A DNA stretch of 64,000 nt from Cronobacter malonaticus LMG 23826 (GTDB lineage: Bacteria; Pseudomonadota; Gammaproteobacteria; Enterobacterales; Enterobacteriaceae): contig NZ_CP013940.1 of the NCBI RefSeq assembly GCF_001277215.2, positions 4,030,001-4,094,000 on the forward strand, given 5' to 3'. Below are positions 32,167-42,062 of this stretch, piece by piece. Numbering within the stretch: position 1 is the first letter of the stretch; each line of letters begins with the position of its first letter. The position numbers were made by a program, and so were the translations under genes. A model generated the notes under the pieces. It was not told the DNA's origin, ran no database searches, and saw nothing but the letters and a program-made list of their open reading frames with translations.

Positions 32167-33066
32167 ATGGCGACGATTGGATTTATCGGACTGGGACAGA
32201 TGGGCGCGCCGATGGCGGCAAACCTGCTGCGCCACGGGCACCGGTTGCAGGTGTGCGATGTAAATACCACCGCCGTGGAGACGCTGGCGTCAGAGGGCGC
32301 GACGGCGTGCGCCACGCCGCAGGCCGCCGCCCAGGGCGCGGAATTCGTGATTACCATGCTGCCGAACGGCGATCTGGTGCGCGAGGTGCTGCTTGGCGAT
32401 AACGGCGTCTGCCAGTCGCTCTCCCGCGAGGCGCTGGTTATCGACATGTCCACTATTCACCCGCTGCAAACCGACAGGCTGATAAGCGATCTCGCCGCGC
32501 GCGGTTTTAGCATGATGGATGTGCCGGTGGGTCGCACCTCGGATCATGCAAAATCCGGCACGTTGCTGCTGCTGGCAGGCGGTACGCCCGAGCAGGTGAC
32601 GCGTGCCGAACCGGTGCTGATGGCGATGGGCTCAGAGCTTATCCGCGCAGGCGGGCCGGGAATGGGCATTCGCGTCAAGCTTATCAATAACTACATGAGC
32701 ATCGCGCTCAACGCGCTCTCCGCCGAAGCCGCTGTGCTGTGCGAAGCGCTCGGGCTTTCATTCGATGTGGCGCTACAGGTGATGAGCGGCACGCCTGCCG
32801 GTAAAGGCCACTTCACTACCTCCTGGCCGAACAAAGTGCTGAAAGGCGATCTCTCGCCCGCTTTCATGATTGACCTTGCCCATAAAGATTTAGGCATCGC
32901 GCTGGACGTGGCGAATCAGCTGCACGTGCCGATGCCGCTCGGTGCCGCTTCGCGGGAAGTCTACAGCCAGGCGCGCGCCAGCGGGCGCGGTCGTCAGGAC
33001 TGGTCCGCGATTTTAGAACAGGTTCGCGTCAGCGCCGGGCTGACGCCGCGCCAGGCCACGCTTTGA
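32167..33066 (+). CDS. yihU: 3-sulfolactaldehyde reductase
   Basis: Reduces sulfolactaldehyde to 2,3-dihydroxypropane-1-sulfonate (DHPS) with NADH, the last cytosolic step. 299 residues of the beta-hydroxyacid dehydrogenase family: dinucleotide-binding [16 protein letters not shown] at about 5-20, substrate-site region DVPVGRTS, and the catalytic-lysine helix [14 protein letters not shown] at about 164-178. AGGAG site before the ATG. First gene of the rightward operon. Confidence 0.97.
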   Translation: MATIGFIGLGQMGAPMAANLLRHGHRLQVCDVNTTAVETLASEGATACATPQAAAQGAEFVITMLPNGDLVREVLLGDNGVCQSLSREALVIDMSTIHPLQTDRLISDLAARGFSMMDVPVGRTSDHAKSGTLLLLAGGTPEQVTRAEPVLMAMGSELIRAGGPGMGIRVKLINNYMSIALNALSAEAAVLCEALGLSFDVALQVMSGTPAGKGHFTTSWPNKVLKGDLSPAFMIDLAHKDLGIALDVANQLHVPMPLGAASREVYSQARASGRGRQDWSAILEQVRVSAGLTPRQATL

Positions 33067-33090
33067 CATTCACCCTTAAGGAAAACGTTG

Positions 33091-33966
33091 ATGGAAAAAT
33101 ACACCCTGAAAGAGATTGCCCGCCCGTCCGGCGGTTTCGCCATGCTGGCGGTGGATCAGCGCGAAGCGATGCGCCTGATGTTCGCCGCCGCAGGCGCGAC
33201 GACGCCTGTTGCCGATGCCGTACTGACTGACTTTAAGCTCAACGCCGCACGCGTTCTTTCACCGTATGCCTCCGCCATTCTGGTGGACCGCCAGTTCTGC
33301 TACCCGCAGGTAGTGGAGCAAAAGGCCATCGCAGAGAGCTGCGCCATGATTGTCGCCGCCGACCAGTTTATTCCCGGCAACGGCATTCCCGTCGACAGCG
33401 TGACGCTGGATGACGCCGTCGACGCGCAGGCGGTGCGCCGGCAGGGCGGCAAAGCGCTCAAGCTGCTGGTGCTGTGGCGCAGCGATGAAGACTCTCAGCA
33501 GCGCCTCGCGATGGTGAAAGCCTTTAACGAGAAATGCCACGCCCAGGGGCTACTTAGCATCATTGAACCGGTGGTACGCCCGCCGCGCCGCGGCGATAAG
33601 TTCGACCGTGAACAGGCGATTATCGCGGCGGCGAAAGAGCTCGGTGATAGCGGAGCCGATCTCTATAAAGTCGAGATGCCGCTTTCCGGACGCGGCGATG
33701 CCAGCACGCTGCTTGGCGCGTCGCAAAAACTGAATGACCAGATCAACATGCCGTGGGTGATCCTCTCCTCCGGCGTCGACGAAAAGCTCTTCCCGCGTGC
33801 CGTGCGCATCGCGATGAGCGCGGGCGCCAGCGGTTTCCTCGCCGGGCGCGCCGTCTGGTCGACGGTTATCGGGCTGCCGGATACCGACATGATGTTGCGC
33901 GACGTGGCGCTGCCGAAGCTACGCCGCTTAGGGGAAATTGTGGACGACATGATGGCTCGCCGCTGA
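33091..33966 (+). CDS. yihT: 6-deoxy-6-sulfofructose-1-phosphate aldolase
   Basis: Class I aldolase that splits sulfofructose-1-phosphate into DHAP, which enters glycolysis, and sulfolactaldehyde. 291 residues; the Schiff-base Lys193 lies in [10 protein letters not shown], and the phosphate/sulfonate-binding surroundings ([33 protein letters not shown]) are conserved. The ATG at 33091 is preferred to the TTG just upstream; AAGGAAAA is the ribosome-binding site. Confidence 0.97.
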   Translation: MEKYTLKEIARPSGGFAMLAVDQREAMRLMFAAAGATTPVADAVLTDFKLNAARVLSPYASAILVDRQFCYPQVVEQKAIAESCAMIVAADQFIPGNGIPVDSVTLDDAVDAQAVRRQGGKALKLLVLWRSDEDSQQRLAMVKAFNEKCHAQGLLSIIEPVVRPPRRGDKFDREQAIIAAAKELGDSGADLYKVEMPLSGRGDASTLLGASQKLNDQINMPWVILSSGVDEKLFPRAVRIAMSAGASGFLAGRAVWSTVIGLPDTDMMLRDVALPKLRRLGEIVDDMMARR

Positions 33967-33980
33967 AAGGAGAACAGACA

Positions 33981-35209
33981 ATGAAATGGTTTAACACACT
34001 GAGTCACCACCGCTGGCTGGAACAGGAAACCGACCGTATTTTCGCGTTTGGCCGCAACGCCGCCGTACCCACCGGCTTTGGCTGGCTGGGAAACAACGGC
34101 CAGGTGAAAGAAGAGATGGGCACGCATCTGTGGATAACCGCCCGTATGCTGCACGTTTACGCCGTCGCCGCCCTGGCGCTTACTCACTGGTGGAGCATGG
34201 CATCAACGCCCTTAACGGCCCGCTGCGTGATAAAAAATATGGCGGCTGGTACGCCTGTGTGAATGACAAGGGCGTGATGGACGCCTCCAAGCAGGGCTAT
34301 CAGCATTTCTTCGTGCTGCTTGGCGCAGCCAGCGCCGTCACCACCGGCCATCCCGCCGCCCGCGCGCTGCTGGATGACGCCATTGCGGTGATCGAAAAAT
34401 ATTTCTGGAGCGAAGAAGAGCAGATGTGCCTGGAGTCCTGGGATGAAGCCTTCACCGAGACGGAAAACTACCGCGGCGGCAACGCCAACATGCATGCCGT
34501 CGAAGCGTTTCTTATCGTCTACGACGTCACTCAGGAGAAAAAATGGCTGGATCGCGCGCTGCGCGTCGCCTCGGTCATCATTCACGATGTCGCCCGTAAA
34601 GGCGATTACCGCGTCAATGAACACTTCGACACCCGCTGGAACCCCATCCGCGATTACAACAAAGAGAACCCGGCTCACCGTTTCCGCGCTTACGGCGGCA
34701 CGCCGGGCCACTGGATCGAATGGGGCCGCCTGATGCTGCACCTGCGCGCCGCACTGCTGGCGCGCGGCGACGCGGCTCCGGAATGGCTGCTGGAAGACGC
34801 CAAAGGCCTGTTTAACGCCACGATCCGCGACGCCTGGGCACCGGACGGCGCAGACGGTTTTGTCTACTCCGTTGGCTGGGACGGCAAACCGATCGTTCGC
34901 GAACGCGTGCGCTGGCCGATTGTCGAGGCGATGGGCACCGCCTGGGCGCTCTATAACGTCACCGGCGATCCGCAGTATGAAGCCTGGTATCAGAAATGGT
35001 GGGACTACTGCATGCAATACCTGATGGATTACGAAAACGGCTCATGGTGGCAGGAGCTGGACGAAAACAATCAGGTGACCACCAAAGTCTGGGACGGCAA
35101 ACAGGATATCTACCATCTCCTGCACTGCCTGGTGATCCCTCGCCTGCCGCTCGCGCCGGGCCTTGCGCCTGCGGTCGCCGCCGGGTTGCTCGACAGCCTC
35201 GCGAAATAA
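33981..35209 (+). pseudogene. yihS: Sulfoquinovose isomerase, frameshifted
   Basis: YihS interconverts sulfoquinovose and sulfofructose, the first committed step after uptake. From ATG 33981 the protein follows the family ([16 protein letters not shown]...[15 protein letters not shown]) for 64 residues, then shifts into a wrong frame that stops at 34260-34262. The correct continuation ([16 protein letters not shown]...GLLDSLAK) resumes in another frame from about 34172 to 35209. The E. coli protein has AAMGRPGAY here, so 10 bp appear to be missing. GCCGCC sits exactly at the junction (34167-34172), fitting deletion between two GCCGCC copies. Restored length would be 412 residues. As read, no functional isomerase. 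Confidence 0.9.
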
Positions 35210-35238
35210 CGCGCTGACACCCTCGCGAGGAGACGGAC

Positions 35239-36105
35239 ATGCATAAAAGCGGCACCACCATTGCGTTAACGGCAGGTGAATGGCAGGCGACTATCGTGAC
35301 GGTCGGAGCGGGATTAGCCTCGCTGACGCGGCGGCAGCGCCACGTCGTTATCCCGCACATCCCCGAAGAGATGCCGCTCGCGCATCTGGGCAAAGTGCTG
35401 ATCCCCTGGCCGAATCGCATCACCGGCGGGCGCTTTACCTTTGAGGGCCAGACGCTGACGCCCGCGATTAACGATCGCGTCGGCAATACGGCCATTCACG
35501 GGTTGCTGGCGTGGCACAACTGGGCGATTCGGGAGCAAAGCCCCACGCACGTGGTGCTGAGCGCCTTTTTGCCGCCGACCTATGGTTACCCTTTTATGCT
35601 AACGGCAGACGTCACGTACCAGCTTGATGAAGCTGCGGGCCTGCGCGTGCGTATCTCAGGCTCAAACGCGGGTGATACCCCGGCGCCTTATGGCGTCGGG
35701 ATTCATCCGTACCTGACCTGCAATCTGCATGACATCAGCGCCTGCGAGCTCACGCTGCCTGCCGCGCAAATCCTGGAGATTGACGCCGCGCAGCTTCATC
35801 CCGCCGGGGACGAGGGGCTCGATTTCTGCACGCCGCGCCGCATTGCCGATACGCACATTGACCACACCTTCAAAGCGCCGTCTTCCGCACGCTGGGAGGC
35901 AAGGCTTGCGCATCCGACGATGTCCGTCTGGCTACGGGCCGAAGCGCCCTGGATACAGGTCTATACCGGCGAAAAGCTGGGCCGCGTCGGGCTTGCCGTT
36001 GAGCCGATGAGCTGCCCGCCCAATGCGTTTAATTCCGGCATTGATGTGGTCAGGCTCGCGCCCGGCGAGACGCACACCCTGAATATGGACATCGGCGGCG
36101 AATAA
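35239..36105 (+). CDS. yihR: Sulfoquinovose mutarotase (aldose 1-epimerase family)
   Basis: Speeds alpha/beta interconversion of sulfoquinovose after glycoside cleavage. 288 residues of the galactose-mutarotase beta-sandwich: IHGLLAWHNW contains the first catalytic His, GVGIHPYLTC the second His, and EPMSCPPNAFN the C-terminal glutamate region. Strong AGGAG site. Its place between yihS and yihQ matches E. coli. Confidence 0.94.
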   Translation: MHKSGTTIALTAGEWQATIVTVGAGLASLTRRQRHVVIPHIPEEMPLAHLGKVLIPWPNRITGGRFTFEGQTLTPAINDRVGNTAIHGLLAWHNWAIREQSPTHVVLSAFLPPTYGYPFMLTADVTYQLDEAAGLRVRISGSNAGDTPAPYGVGIHPYLTCNLHDISACELTLPAAQILEIDAAQLHPAGDEGLDFCTPRRIADTHIDHTFKAPSSARWEARLAHPTMSVWLRAEAPWIQVYTGEKLGRVGLAVEPMSCPPNAFNSGIDVVRLAPGETHTLNMDIGGE

Positions 36106-36154
36106 GCAAAACAACACCGCCTTACTGACTGATTACCCTACACCGGAGGTCTTC

Positions 36155-38185
36155 ATGGCTTCGTCACACATTAAACTGCTTTCCCGCGACGGCGAATTTA
36201 CGCTGTCGTACCAGCAAAGAACGATCCTGCACCACTCCCCACAAACGCCCTGCCTGTGGGCGGGCGCAGGCGACGCGGATATCGAAATGTTCCGCGGCAA
36301 CTTCAGCATCAAAGACCGGTTAAATGAAAAAATCGCCCTGACGCAGGCGACCATCAGCGAGCGCCCCTCAGGCTGGGTGATTCGCTTTACCCGCGGCGAT
36401 GCAGTCGGCGCCACGCTTGAGGTGAGTACCGATGACCACGATCGTCTGGTGCTGAAGCTCAACAACGACGCCGTCGCGCACAACCGTCTCTGGCTGCGGC
36501 TGGCGGCGCAGCCAGAAGATCATATTTACGGCTGCGGTGAACAATTTTCATATTTCGATCTGCGCGGCAAACCGTTCCCCTTGTGGACCAGCGAACAAGG
36601 CGTGGGCCGCAATAAACAGAGCCACGTCACCTGGCTTGCCGACTGTAAAGAGAACGCGGGCGGCGACTACTACTGGACCTTCTTTCCGCAACCGACCTTC
36701 GTCAGCACCCAGAAGTACTACTGCCACGTCGATAACAGCGGCTATATGAACTTCGATTTCAGCGCGCCGCACTACCATGAGCTGGCGTTCTGGGAAAACC
36801 ACGCCACGCTGCGCTTCGAATGCGCGCAGACCTACATTGAACTGCTGGAAAAACTCACCGCCCTGCTGGGCCGCCAGCCGGAGCTGCCGGACTGGATATA
36901 CGATGGCGTGACGCTCGGCATTCAGGGCGGGACGGAGGTCTGCCAGCAGAAGCTCGACGTGATGCGCCGCGGCGGCGTGAAGGTAAACGGCATCTGGGCG
37001 CAGGACTGGTCCGGCATTCGCATGACCTCTTTTGGCAAGCGCGTGATGTGGAACTGGAAATGGAACCGCGACCTCTACCCGCAACTCGATACGCGCATCG
37101 CGCAGTGGAGACGCGAAGGCGTGCAGTTTCTCGCTTATATCAACCCGTATGTGGCAAGCGATCGCGACCTGTGCGAAGAAGCGGCGGCGCGTGGTTATCT
37201 GACAAAAGATGTCGCAGGCAAGGATTATCACGTCGAGTTTGGCGAGTTCTACGCGGGCGTCGTCGACCTGACCAACCCGGAAGCGTATGCCTGGTATAAA
37301 GAAGTCATCAAAAAACAGCTGATCGAACTGGGTTGCGGCGGCTGGATGGCAGATTTTGGCGAGTATCTGCCGACCGACACGCACCTGCATAACGGCGTCA
37401 GCGCGGAAATTATGCACAACGCCTGGCCTGCGCTGTGGGCGAAGTGCAACTACGAGGCGCTTAAGGAGACCGGCAAACTCGGCGAGGTGCTGTTCTTTAT
37501 GCGCGCCGGTTATACCGGCAGCCAGAAATATTCCACGATGATGTGGGCAGGCGATCAGAACGTTGACTGGAGCCTCGACGACGGGCTGGCCTCGGTGATC
37601 CCCGCCGCGCTGTCGCTGGCGATGTCCGGGCACGGCCTGCACCACAGCGATATCGGCGGTTACACCACGCTGTTTGAAATGAAACGCAGCAAAGAGCTAC
37701 TGCTACGCTGGTGCGATTTCAGCGCGTTTACGCCAATGATGCGCACCCATGAAGGCAACCGTCCCGGCGATAACTGGCAGTTCGACGGCGACGCGCAAAC
37801 TATCGCGCATTTCGCCCGCATGACGACAATTTTCACCACGCTCAAACCCTATATCAAACAGGCGGTGGCGCAGAACGCCCGCACAGGCCTGCCGGTGATG
37901 CGCCCGCTGTTTTTGCACTATGAGGATGCACCCCGCGCCTACACGCTGAAATATCAGTATCTGTTTGGCCGCGATCTGCTGGTGGCGCCGGTGTATGAGG
38001 AAGGCCGCCAGGACTGGACGCTGTGGCTGCCGGACGATCGCTGGGTGAACGTCTGGACGGGCGAAACGCATGGCGGCGGCGACATCACCGTGGACGCGCC
38101 GCTCGGCAAACCGCCGGTGTTCTACCGCGAGGGCAGCGAATGGCAGTCCCTTTTCGCCACGCTGCGTCAGATAAACCCCATGTAA
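36155..38185 (+). CDS. yihQ: Sulfoquinovosidase (GH31)
   Basis: Hydrolyses alpha-sulfoquinovosides such as sulfoquinovosyl glycerol from plant sulfolipid. 676 residues with a GH31 barrel. All diagnostic residues are present with a constant offset of 5 from E. coli numbering: nucleophile Asp400 (GGWMADFGEYLP), acid/base Asp467 (WAGDQNVDW), and the sulfonate-binding Arg296, Trp299 (GKRVMW) and Tyr503 (GGYTTL). The sulfonate triad separates it from ordinary alpha-glucosidases. Intact. Confidence 0.97.
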   Translation: MASSHIKLLSRDGEFTLSYQQRTILHHSPQTPCLWAGAGDADIEMFRGNFSIKDRLNEKIALTQATISERPSGWVIRFTRGDAVGATLEVSTDDHDRLVLKLNNDAVAHNRLWLRLAAQPEDHIYGCGEQFSYFDLRGKPFPLWTSEQGVGRNKQSHVTWLADCKENAGGDYYWTFFPQPTFVSTQKYYCHVDNSGYMNFDFSAPHYHELAFWENHATLRFECAQTYIELLEKLTALLGRQPELPDWIYDGVTLGIQGGTEVCQQKLDVMRRGGVKVNGIWAQDWSGIRMTSFGKRVMWNWKWNRDLYPQLDTRIAQWRREGVQFLAYINPYVASDRDLCEEAAARGYLTKDVAGKDYHVEFGEFYAGVVDLTNPEAYAWYKEVIKKQLIELGCGGWMADFGEYLPTDTHLHNGVSAEIMHNAWPALWAKCNYEALKETGKLGEVLFFMRAGYTGSQKYSTMMWAGDQNVDWSLDDGLASVIPAALSLAMSGHGLHHSDIGGYTTLFEMKRSKELLLRWCDFSAFTPMMRTHEGNRPGDNWQFDGDAQTIAHFARMTTIFTTLKPYIKQAVAQNARTGLPVMRPLFLHYEDAPRAYTLKYQYLFGRDLLVAPVYEEGRQDWTLWLPDDRWVNVWTGETHGGGDITVDAPLGKPPVFYREGSEWQSLFATLRQINPM

Positions 38186-38197
38186 AAAGGATACATC

Positions 38198-39070
38198 ATG
38201 GGCTTCTTCACCCTTTTGACCCCGGATGGTCTCGTGCTCAGCAACGGTACGGTGATCGTGATTATCGGCATCATGTTTTTATATACCTTCGTTGGGATCT
38301 GCGCCGGCTTTGGCGGCGCACTCACCACGATGCCGCTGATAACGCTGCTGTTGCCATTAAAAATGGCAGCGCCTATGTCGGTGATTGTGGGCACCGCCAC
38401 CGCGCTGTACGCCACCTGGCTTTCGCGTAAGGAGACGCAATGGAAACCGGCGCTGGTGCTAATTGTGTTTTCGTTTGTCGGCGTGCCGGTGGGTCTTTAC
38501 GCCCTCGCCAGCCTGCCCGATCAGATAATGAAAATCGGGCTCGGCGGCTTTTTGATCCTCTATTCCTTCTACAGCCTGTTTATTCCCAGGCTGCCGGTCT
38601 ATGACAAAAACTGGCTGGCGATGCCGACCGGCGTTATCGCGGGCGCGTTAGGCTCGGCATTCTCCACCAACGGGCCGCCGGTGGTGGTCTACGGCATGTT
38701 GCGAAATCTGGCACCCGCCGCCTTTCGCGGCACGCTCAACGCCTTTTTCACGGCCAACAACGCCGCCATTATCGGCGGGCTCGCCACCAGCGGGATCTTA
38801 ACGATCTCGACTATCAAGCTGGTGCTGTTCTGTATTCCCACCATGGTGCTCGGTTCGTTTGTGGGCCAGTACGTTCATCAACGTATTTCCGTCAGGGTCT
38901 TCCGGGTGATGGTCTTTCTGCTGCTGATAGCCTCCGGAGCGATGCTCATTAAAGGCGCGCTGGGGATTTCCACGCTGAGCGCGCTGGCGCCGCCTTTTGG
39001 CGTCCTCGCGGTTTTGCAGCTTCTGTTTGGCAAAAAGGTCGCGGCCATCCGGGCCGCGGATCAGACATAA
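38198..39070 (+). CDS. TauE/SafE-family permease in the sulfoquinovose operon
   Basis: 290 residues with about eight membrane segments. Two family half-motifs are visible: CAGFGGALTTMPLITLLLPLKMA near the N-terminus and GVIAGALGSAFSTNGPPVVVYGML in the middle, each with the glycine-rich turn of TauE/SafE (DUF81) anion exporters. Members of this family export sulfite, sulfoacetate or related organosulfonates. E. coli has no such gene here. Lying 12 bp after yihQ and 32 bp before yihP in the same strand, it is a good candidate exporter for DHPS or sulfite; substrate is inference. Confidence 0.88.
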   Translation: MGFFTLLTPDGLVLSNGTVIVIIGIMFLYTFVGICAGFGGALTTMPLITLLLPLKMAAPMSVIVGTATALYATWLSRKETQWKPALVLIVFSFVGVPVGLYALASLPDQIMKIGLGGFLILYSFYSLFIPRLPVYDKNWLAMPTGVIAGALGSAFSTNGPPVVVYGMLRNLAPAAFRGTLNAFFTANNAAIIGGLATSGILTISTIKLVLFCIPTMVLGSFVGQYVHQRISVRVFRVMVFLLLIASGAMLIKGALGISTLSALAPPFGVLAVLQLLFGKKVAAIRAADQT

Positions 39071-39102
39071 CGCGTCGCCTTCGTGTGCGATGGAGAAAAA
39101 CA

Positions 39103-40509
39103 ATGTCTCAGACAAATACCGTTCAGAATAACGACGTAGCCACGCTGCGTTTGCCGTTCAGAGAAAAAGTCGCCTATGGAATGGGCGATCTGGGCTCCAA
39201 TATCCTGCTGGATATCGGCACGCTGTATCTGCTGAAGTTCTATACCGATGTACTGGGGCTGCCGGGGACTTATGGCGGCATTATCTTCCTGATTGCCAAG
39301 TTTTTTACGGCGTTTACCGACATGGGCACCGGCATCATGCTCGATTCGCGCCGCCGGATCGGGCCGAAGGGCAAGTTCCGGCCTTTCGTGCTCTACGCCG
39401 CTTTTCCGGTGACGCTGCTCGCTATCGCAAACTTCGTCGGCACGCCGTTTGAGATAACCGGCAAAGCCGTGATGGCAACGGTGCTGTTTATGCTCTACGG
39501 GCTGTTTTTCAGCATGATGAATTGCTCGTATGGCGCGATGGTGCCCGCCATTACAAAAAACCCGGATGAGCGCGCGTCGCTTGCCGCGTGGCGTCAGGGC
39601 GGCGCGACGCTTGGCCTGCTGCTTTGTACTGTCGGCTTTGTGCCGGTGATGAATCTTATCGAAGGCAACCCGCAGCTGAGCTATATCTTCGCCGCCACGC
39701 TGTTTTCGCTCTTTGGCCTGCTCTTTATGTGGTGGTGCTATGCGGGTACGCGCGAGCGGTATGTGGAAGCCGCGGCCACCAGCCCGGCGCACAAGCCGGG
39801 GCTGCTGGCGTCGTTTCGCGCCATCGCGGGTAACCGACCGCTGTTCGTACTGTGCATCGCCAATCTCTGCACGCTCGGCGCGTTTAACATCAAGCTCGCC
39901 ATTCAGGTCTATTACACCCAGTACGTGCTCAACGATCCGATTCTGCTCTCGTACATGGGCTTCTTCAGCATGGGCTGCATTTTTATCGGCGTCTTCCTGA
40001 TGCCGGGCGCGGTGCGGCGCTTTGGTAAGAAGAAAGTCTATATCGGCGGGCTGCTGATCTGGGCCGTGGGCGATGTGCTTAATTACGCCTTCGGCAGCGG
40101 TTCGGTGAGCTTTGTGGCGTTCTCCTGCCTCGCGTTTTTCGGCTCGGCGTTTGTGAACAGCCTCAACTGGGCGCTGGTTTCAGACACTGTCGAGTATGGC
40201 GAATGGCGCACTGACGTGCGCTCAGAGGGCACGGTCTATACCGGCTTCACGTTCTTTCGCAAAGTCTCCCAGGCGCTGGCCGGGTTTTTCCCGGGCCTGA
40301 TGCTGACGCAAATTGGCTATGTGCCGAACGCCGTACAGTCGGCCGCCACGACCGAAGGCCTGCGGGAGCTGATTTTCATCTGGCCGTGCGTGCTGGCGGT
40401 AGTGACGATCGTCGCGATGGGCTTTTTCTACAACCTTAACGAGAAGATGTACGTGCGGATTGTGGATGAGCTGGAAAACCGCAAGCGGGCGTTTTCGCCT
40501 GGCGCGTAA
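39103..40509 (+). CDS. yihP: GPH-family sulfonate/sugar:cation symporter YihP
   Basis: 468 residues, 12 membrane segments, of the glycoside-pentoside-hexuronide:cation symporter family (YGMGDLGSNILLDIGTLYLLKFYTDVLG; DSRRRIGPKGKFRPF). In E. coli YihP is proposed to handle DHPS or sulfoquinovose derivatives. Start set at MSQTNTVQ; a frame extension to 39085 is spurious. Clearly paralogous to the next gene yihO, the two sharing long blocks such as LAAWRQGGATLGLLLCTVGF. Confidence 0.94.
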   Translation: MSQTNTVQNNDVATLRLPFREKVAYGMGDLGSNILLDIGTLYLLKFYTDVLGLPGTYGGIIFLIAKFFTAFTDMGTGIMLDSRRRIGPKGKFRPFVLYAAFPVTLLAIANFVGTPFEITGKAVMATVLFMLYGLFFSMMNCSYGAMVPAITKNPDERASLAAWRQGGATLGLLLCTVGFVPVMNLIEGNPQLSYIFAATLFSLFGLLFMWWCYAGTRERYVEAAATSPAHKPGLLASFRAIAGNRPLFVLCIANLCTLGAFNIKLAIQVYYTQYVLNDPILLSYMGFFSMGCIFIGVFLMPGAVRRFGKKKVYIGGLLIWAVGDVLNYAFGSGSVSFVAFSCLAFFGSAFVNSLNWALVSDTVEYGEWRTDVRSEGTVYTGFTFFRKVSQALAGFFPGLMLTQIGYVPNAVQSAATTEGLRELIFIWPCVLAVVTIVAMGFFYNLNEKMYVRIVDELENRKRAFSPGA

Positions 40510-40557
40510 CCATCACGGTGCCCGCGCCTGCGCGGGCACTCGCTTTGAGGAACGGCT

Positions 40558-41988
40558 ATGACGGCATTCACGAATCAGGACCCGCTGACGCTGCGACTGA
40601 GCCTGCGGGAGAAGTTTTCTTACGGCATGGGCGATTTTGGCTCCAACCTGATGCTGTGCATCGGGACGCTTTACCTTCTGAAATTTTATACCGATGAGCT
40701 TCACCTGCCCGCCTTTTACGGCGGCGTGATTTTTCTGGTGGCGAAGTTTTTCACGGCGCTCACCGATATGCTGACCGGCGTGCTGGTGGATTCACGGCGC
40801 GCGCCTGGCCCTCGCGGCAAATTCCGGCCGTTTATTCTTTTCGCATCCTTCCCGGTGGCGCTGGTGGCGACGGCGCAATTTGTGGCAAACGATCTGCCGC
40901 TGACCATGAAAACCGTGCTCGCCACGGTGCTGTTTATGCTGTTCGGCCTGTTTTACAGCCTGATGAACTGTTCGTATGGCGCGATGGTGCCTGCTATCAC
41001 TAAAAACCCGCAGGAGCGCGCGCATCTCGCCGCGTGGCGTCAGGGCGGCGCGACGCTCGGGCTGCTGCTCTGTACCGTCGGCTTTATGCCGATCCAGTCG
41101 CTGTTTGCCGCGCGCCCGTCGCTGGGCTACCTGACGGCGGCGCTGATTTTCGCCCTCGTCGGGCTTATCAGCATGCTCTGCTGCTACCGCGGCGTGCGCG
41201 AGCGCTATGTAGAAGTGGTGCCCGCCGGGCATAAGCCCGGCATGCTGAAATCGTTCTGCGCGATTTTCCAGAACCCGCCGCTGCTGGTGCTGTGCATCGC
41301 CAATCTCTGCACGCTGGCGGCGTTTAACATCAAGCTCGCCATTCAGGTCTACTACACGCAGTACGTGCTAAACGATCTGCATCTGTTGTCGTGGATGGGC
41401 TTTTTCAGCATGGGCTGCATTCTGGTAGGCGTATTTATGGTGCCGGGCGCGGTGAAGCGTTTTGGCAAAAAACAGGTCTATCTCGGCGGGCTGACGCTCT
41501 GGGCGCTGGGCGATATTTTCAATTACGTCTGGGGCACGACGTCGCTGAGCTTTGTGCTGTTTTCCTGCATGGCGTTTTTCGGCACCGCGTTTGTGAACAG
41601 CCTGAATTGGGCACTGGTGCCGGATACCGTGGATTACGGTGAATGGAAAACCGGCATTCGCGCCGAAGGATCGGTCTATACCGGCTATACCTTCTCCCGC
41701 AAGATTTCCGCGGCGCTGGCCGGGTTTCTGCCCGGCATTATGCTCACGGAGATTGGCTATGTGCCGAATGCGCTGCAAACGCCTGCGACGCTTGATGGCC
41801 TGCGCCAGTTGATTTTTATCTGGCCCTGCGGGCTCGCGATAATCGCGGCTGTCACGATGGGGCTTTTTTATAAGCTCAATGAACAGCGCTTCGCCTTTAT
41901 TATTGAGGAAATCGCCAGGCGGAAGAAATATGTCGCCGCCGCCCCAAAAGCCAGCACCGATAATAAAGCGTCAGCCGTCACGTTATAA
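40558..41988 (+). CDS. yihO: GPH-family sulfoquinovose transporter YihO
   Basis: 476 residues, 12 membrane segments, same family as YihP (YGMGDFGSNLMLCIGTLYLLKFYTDELH). E. coli YihO is the proposed importer of sulfoquinovose. The C-terminal tail of about 25 residues is hydrophilic (RRKKYVAAAPKASTDNKAS). GAGGAA precedes the ATG. It follows yihP by 48 bp. Confidence 0.94.
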   Translation: MTAFTNQDPLTLRLSLREKFSYGMGDFGSNLMLCIGTLYLLKFYTDELHLPAFYGGVIFLVAKFFTALTDMLTGVLVDSRRAPGPRGKFRPFILFASFPVALVATAQFVANDLPLTMKTVLATVLFMLFGLFYSLMNCSYGAMVPAITKNPQERAHLAAWRQGGATLGLLLCTVGFMPIQSLFAARPSLGYLTAALIFALVGLISMLCCYRGVRERYVEVVPAGHKPGMLKSFCAIFQNPPLLVLCIANLCTLAAFNIKLAIQVYYTQYVLNDLHLLSWMGFFSMGCILVGVFMVPGAVKRFGKKQVYLGGLTLWALGDIFNYVWGTTSLSFVLFSCMAFFGTAFVNSLNWALVPDTVDYGEWKTGIRAEGSVYTGYTFSRKISAALAGFLPGIMLTEIGYVPNALQTPATLDGLRQLIFIWPCGLAIIAAVTMGLFYKLNEQRFAFIIEEIARRKKYVAAAPKASTDNKASAVTL

Positions 41989-42008
41989 CGATAATCATCT
42001 TCGCTCCT

Positions 42009-42030
42009 CCCCTTCTGTTTACAGAAGGGG
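42009..42030 (+). terminator. Hairpin between yihO and ompL
   Basis: CCCCTTCTGT-TT-ACAGAAGGGG, a perfect 10-bp palindromic stem 20 bp after the yihO stop, followed by a weak CGGCCTTTCTG. Could be a partial terminator lowering ompL expression. Confidence 0.5.
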
Positions 42031-42062
42031 CGGCCTTTCTGTACCTGTTATAGGGAAATACA

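Noticed and set aside
36548..37645. A 365-codon open frame antisense to yihQ
   Set aside because: GC-rich shadow frame; yihQ carries all catalytic residues.
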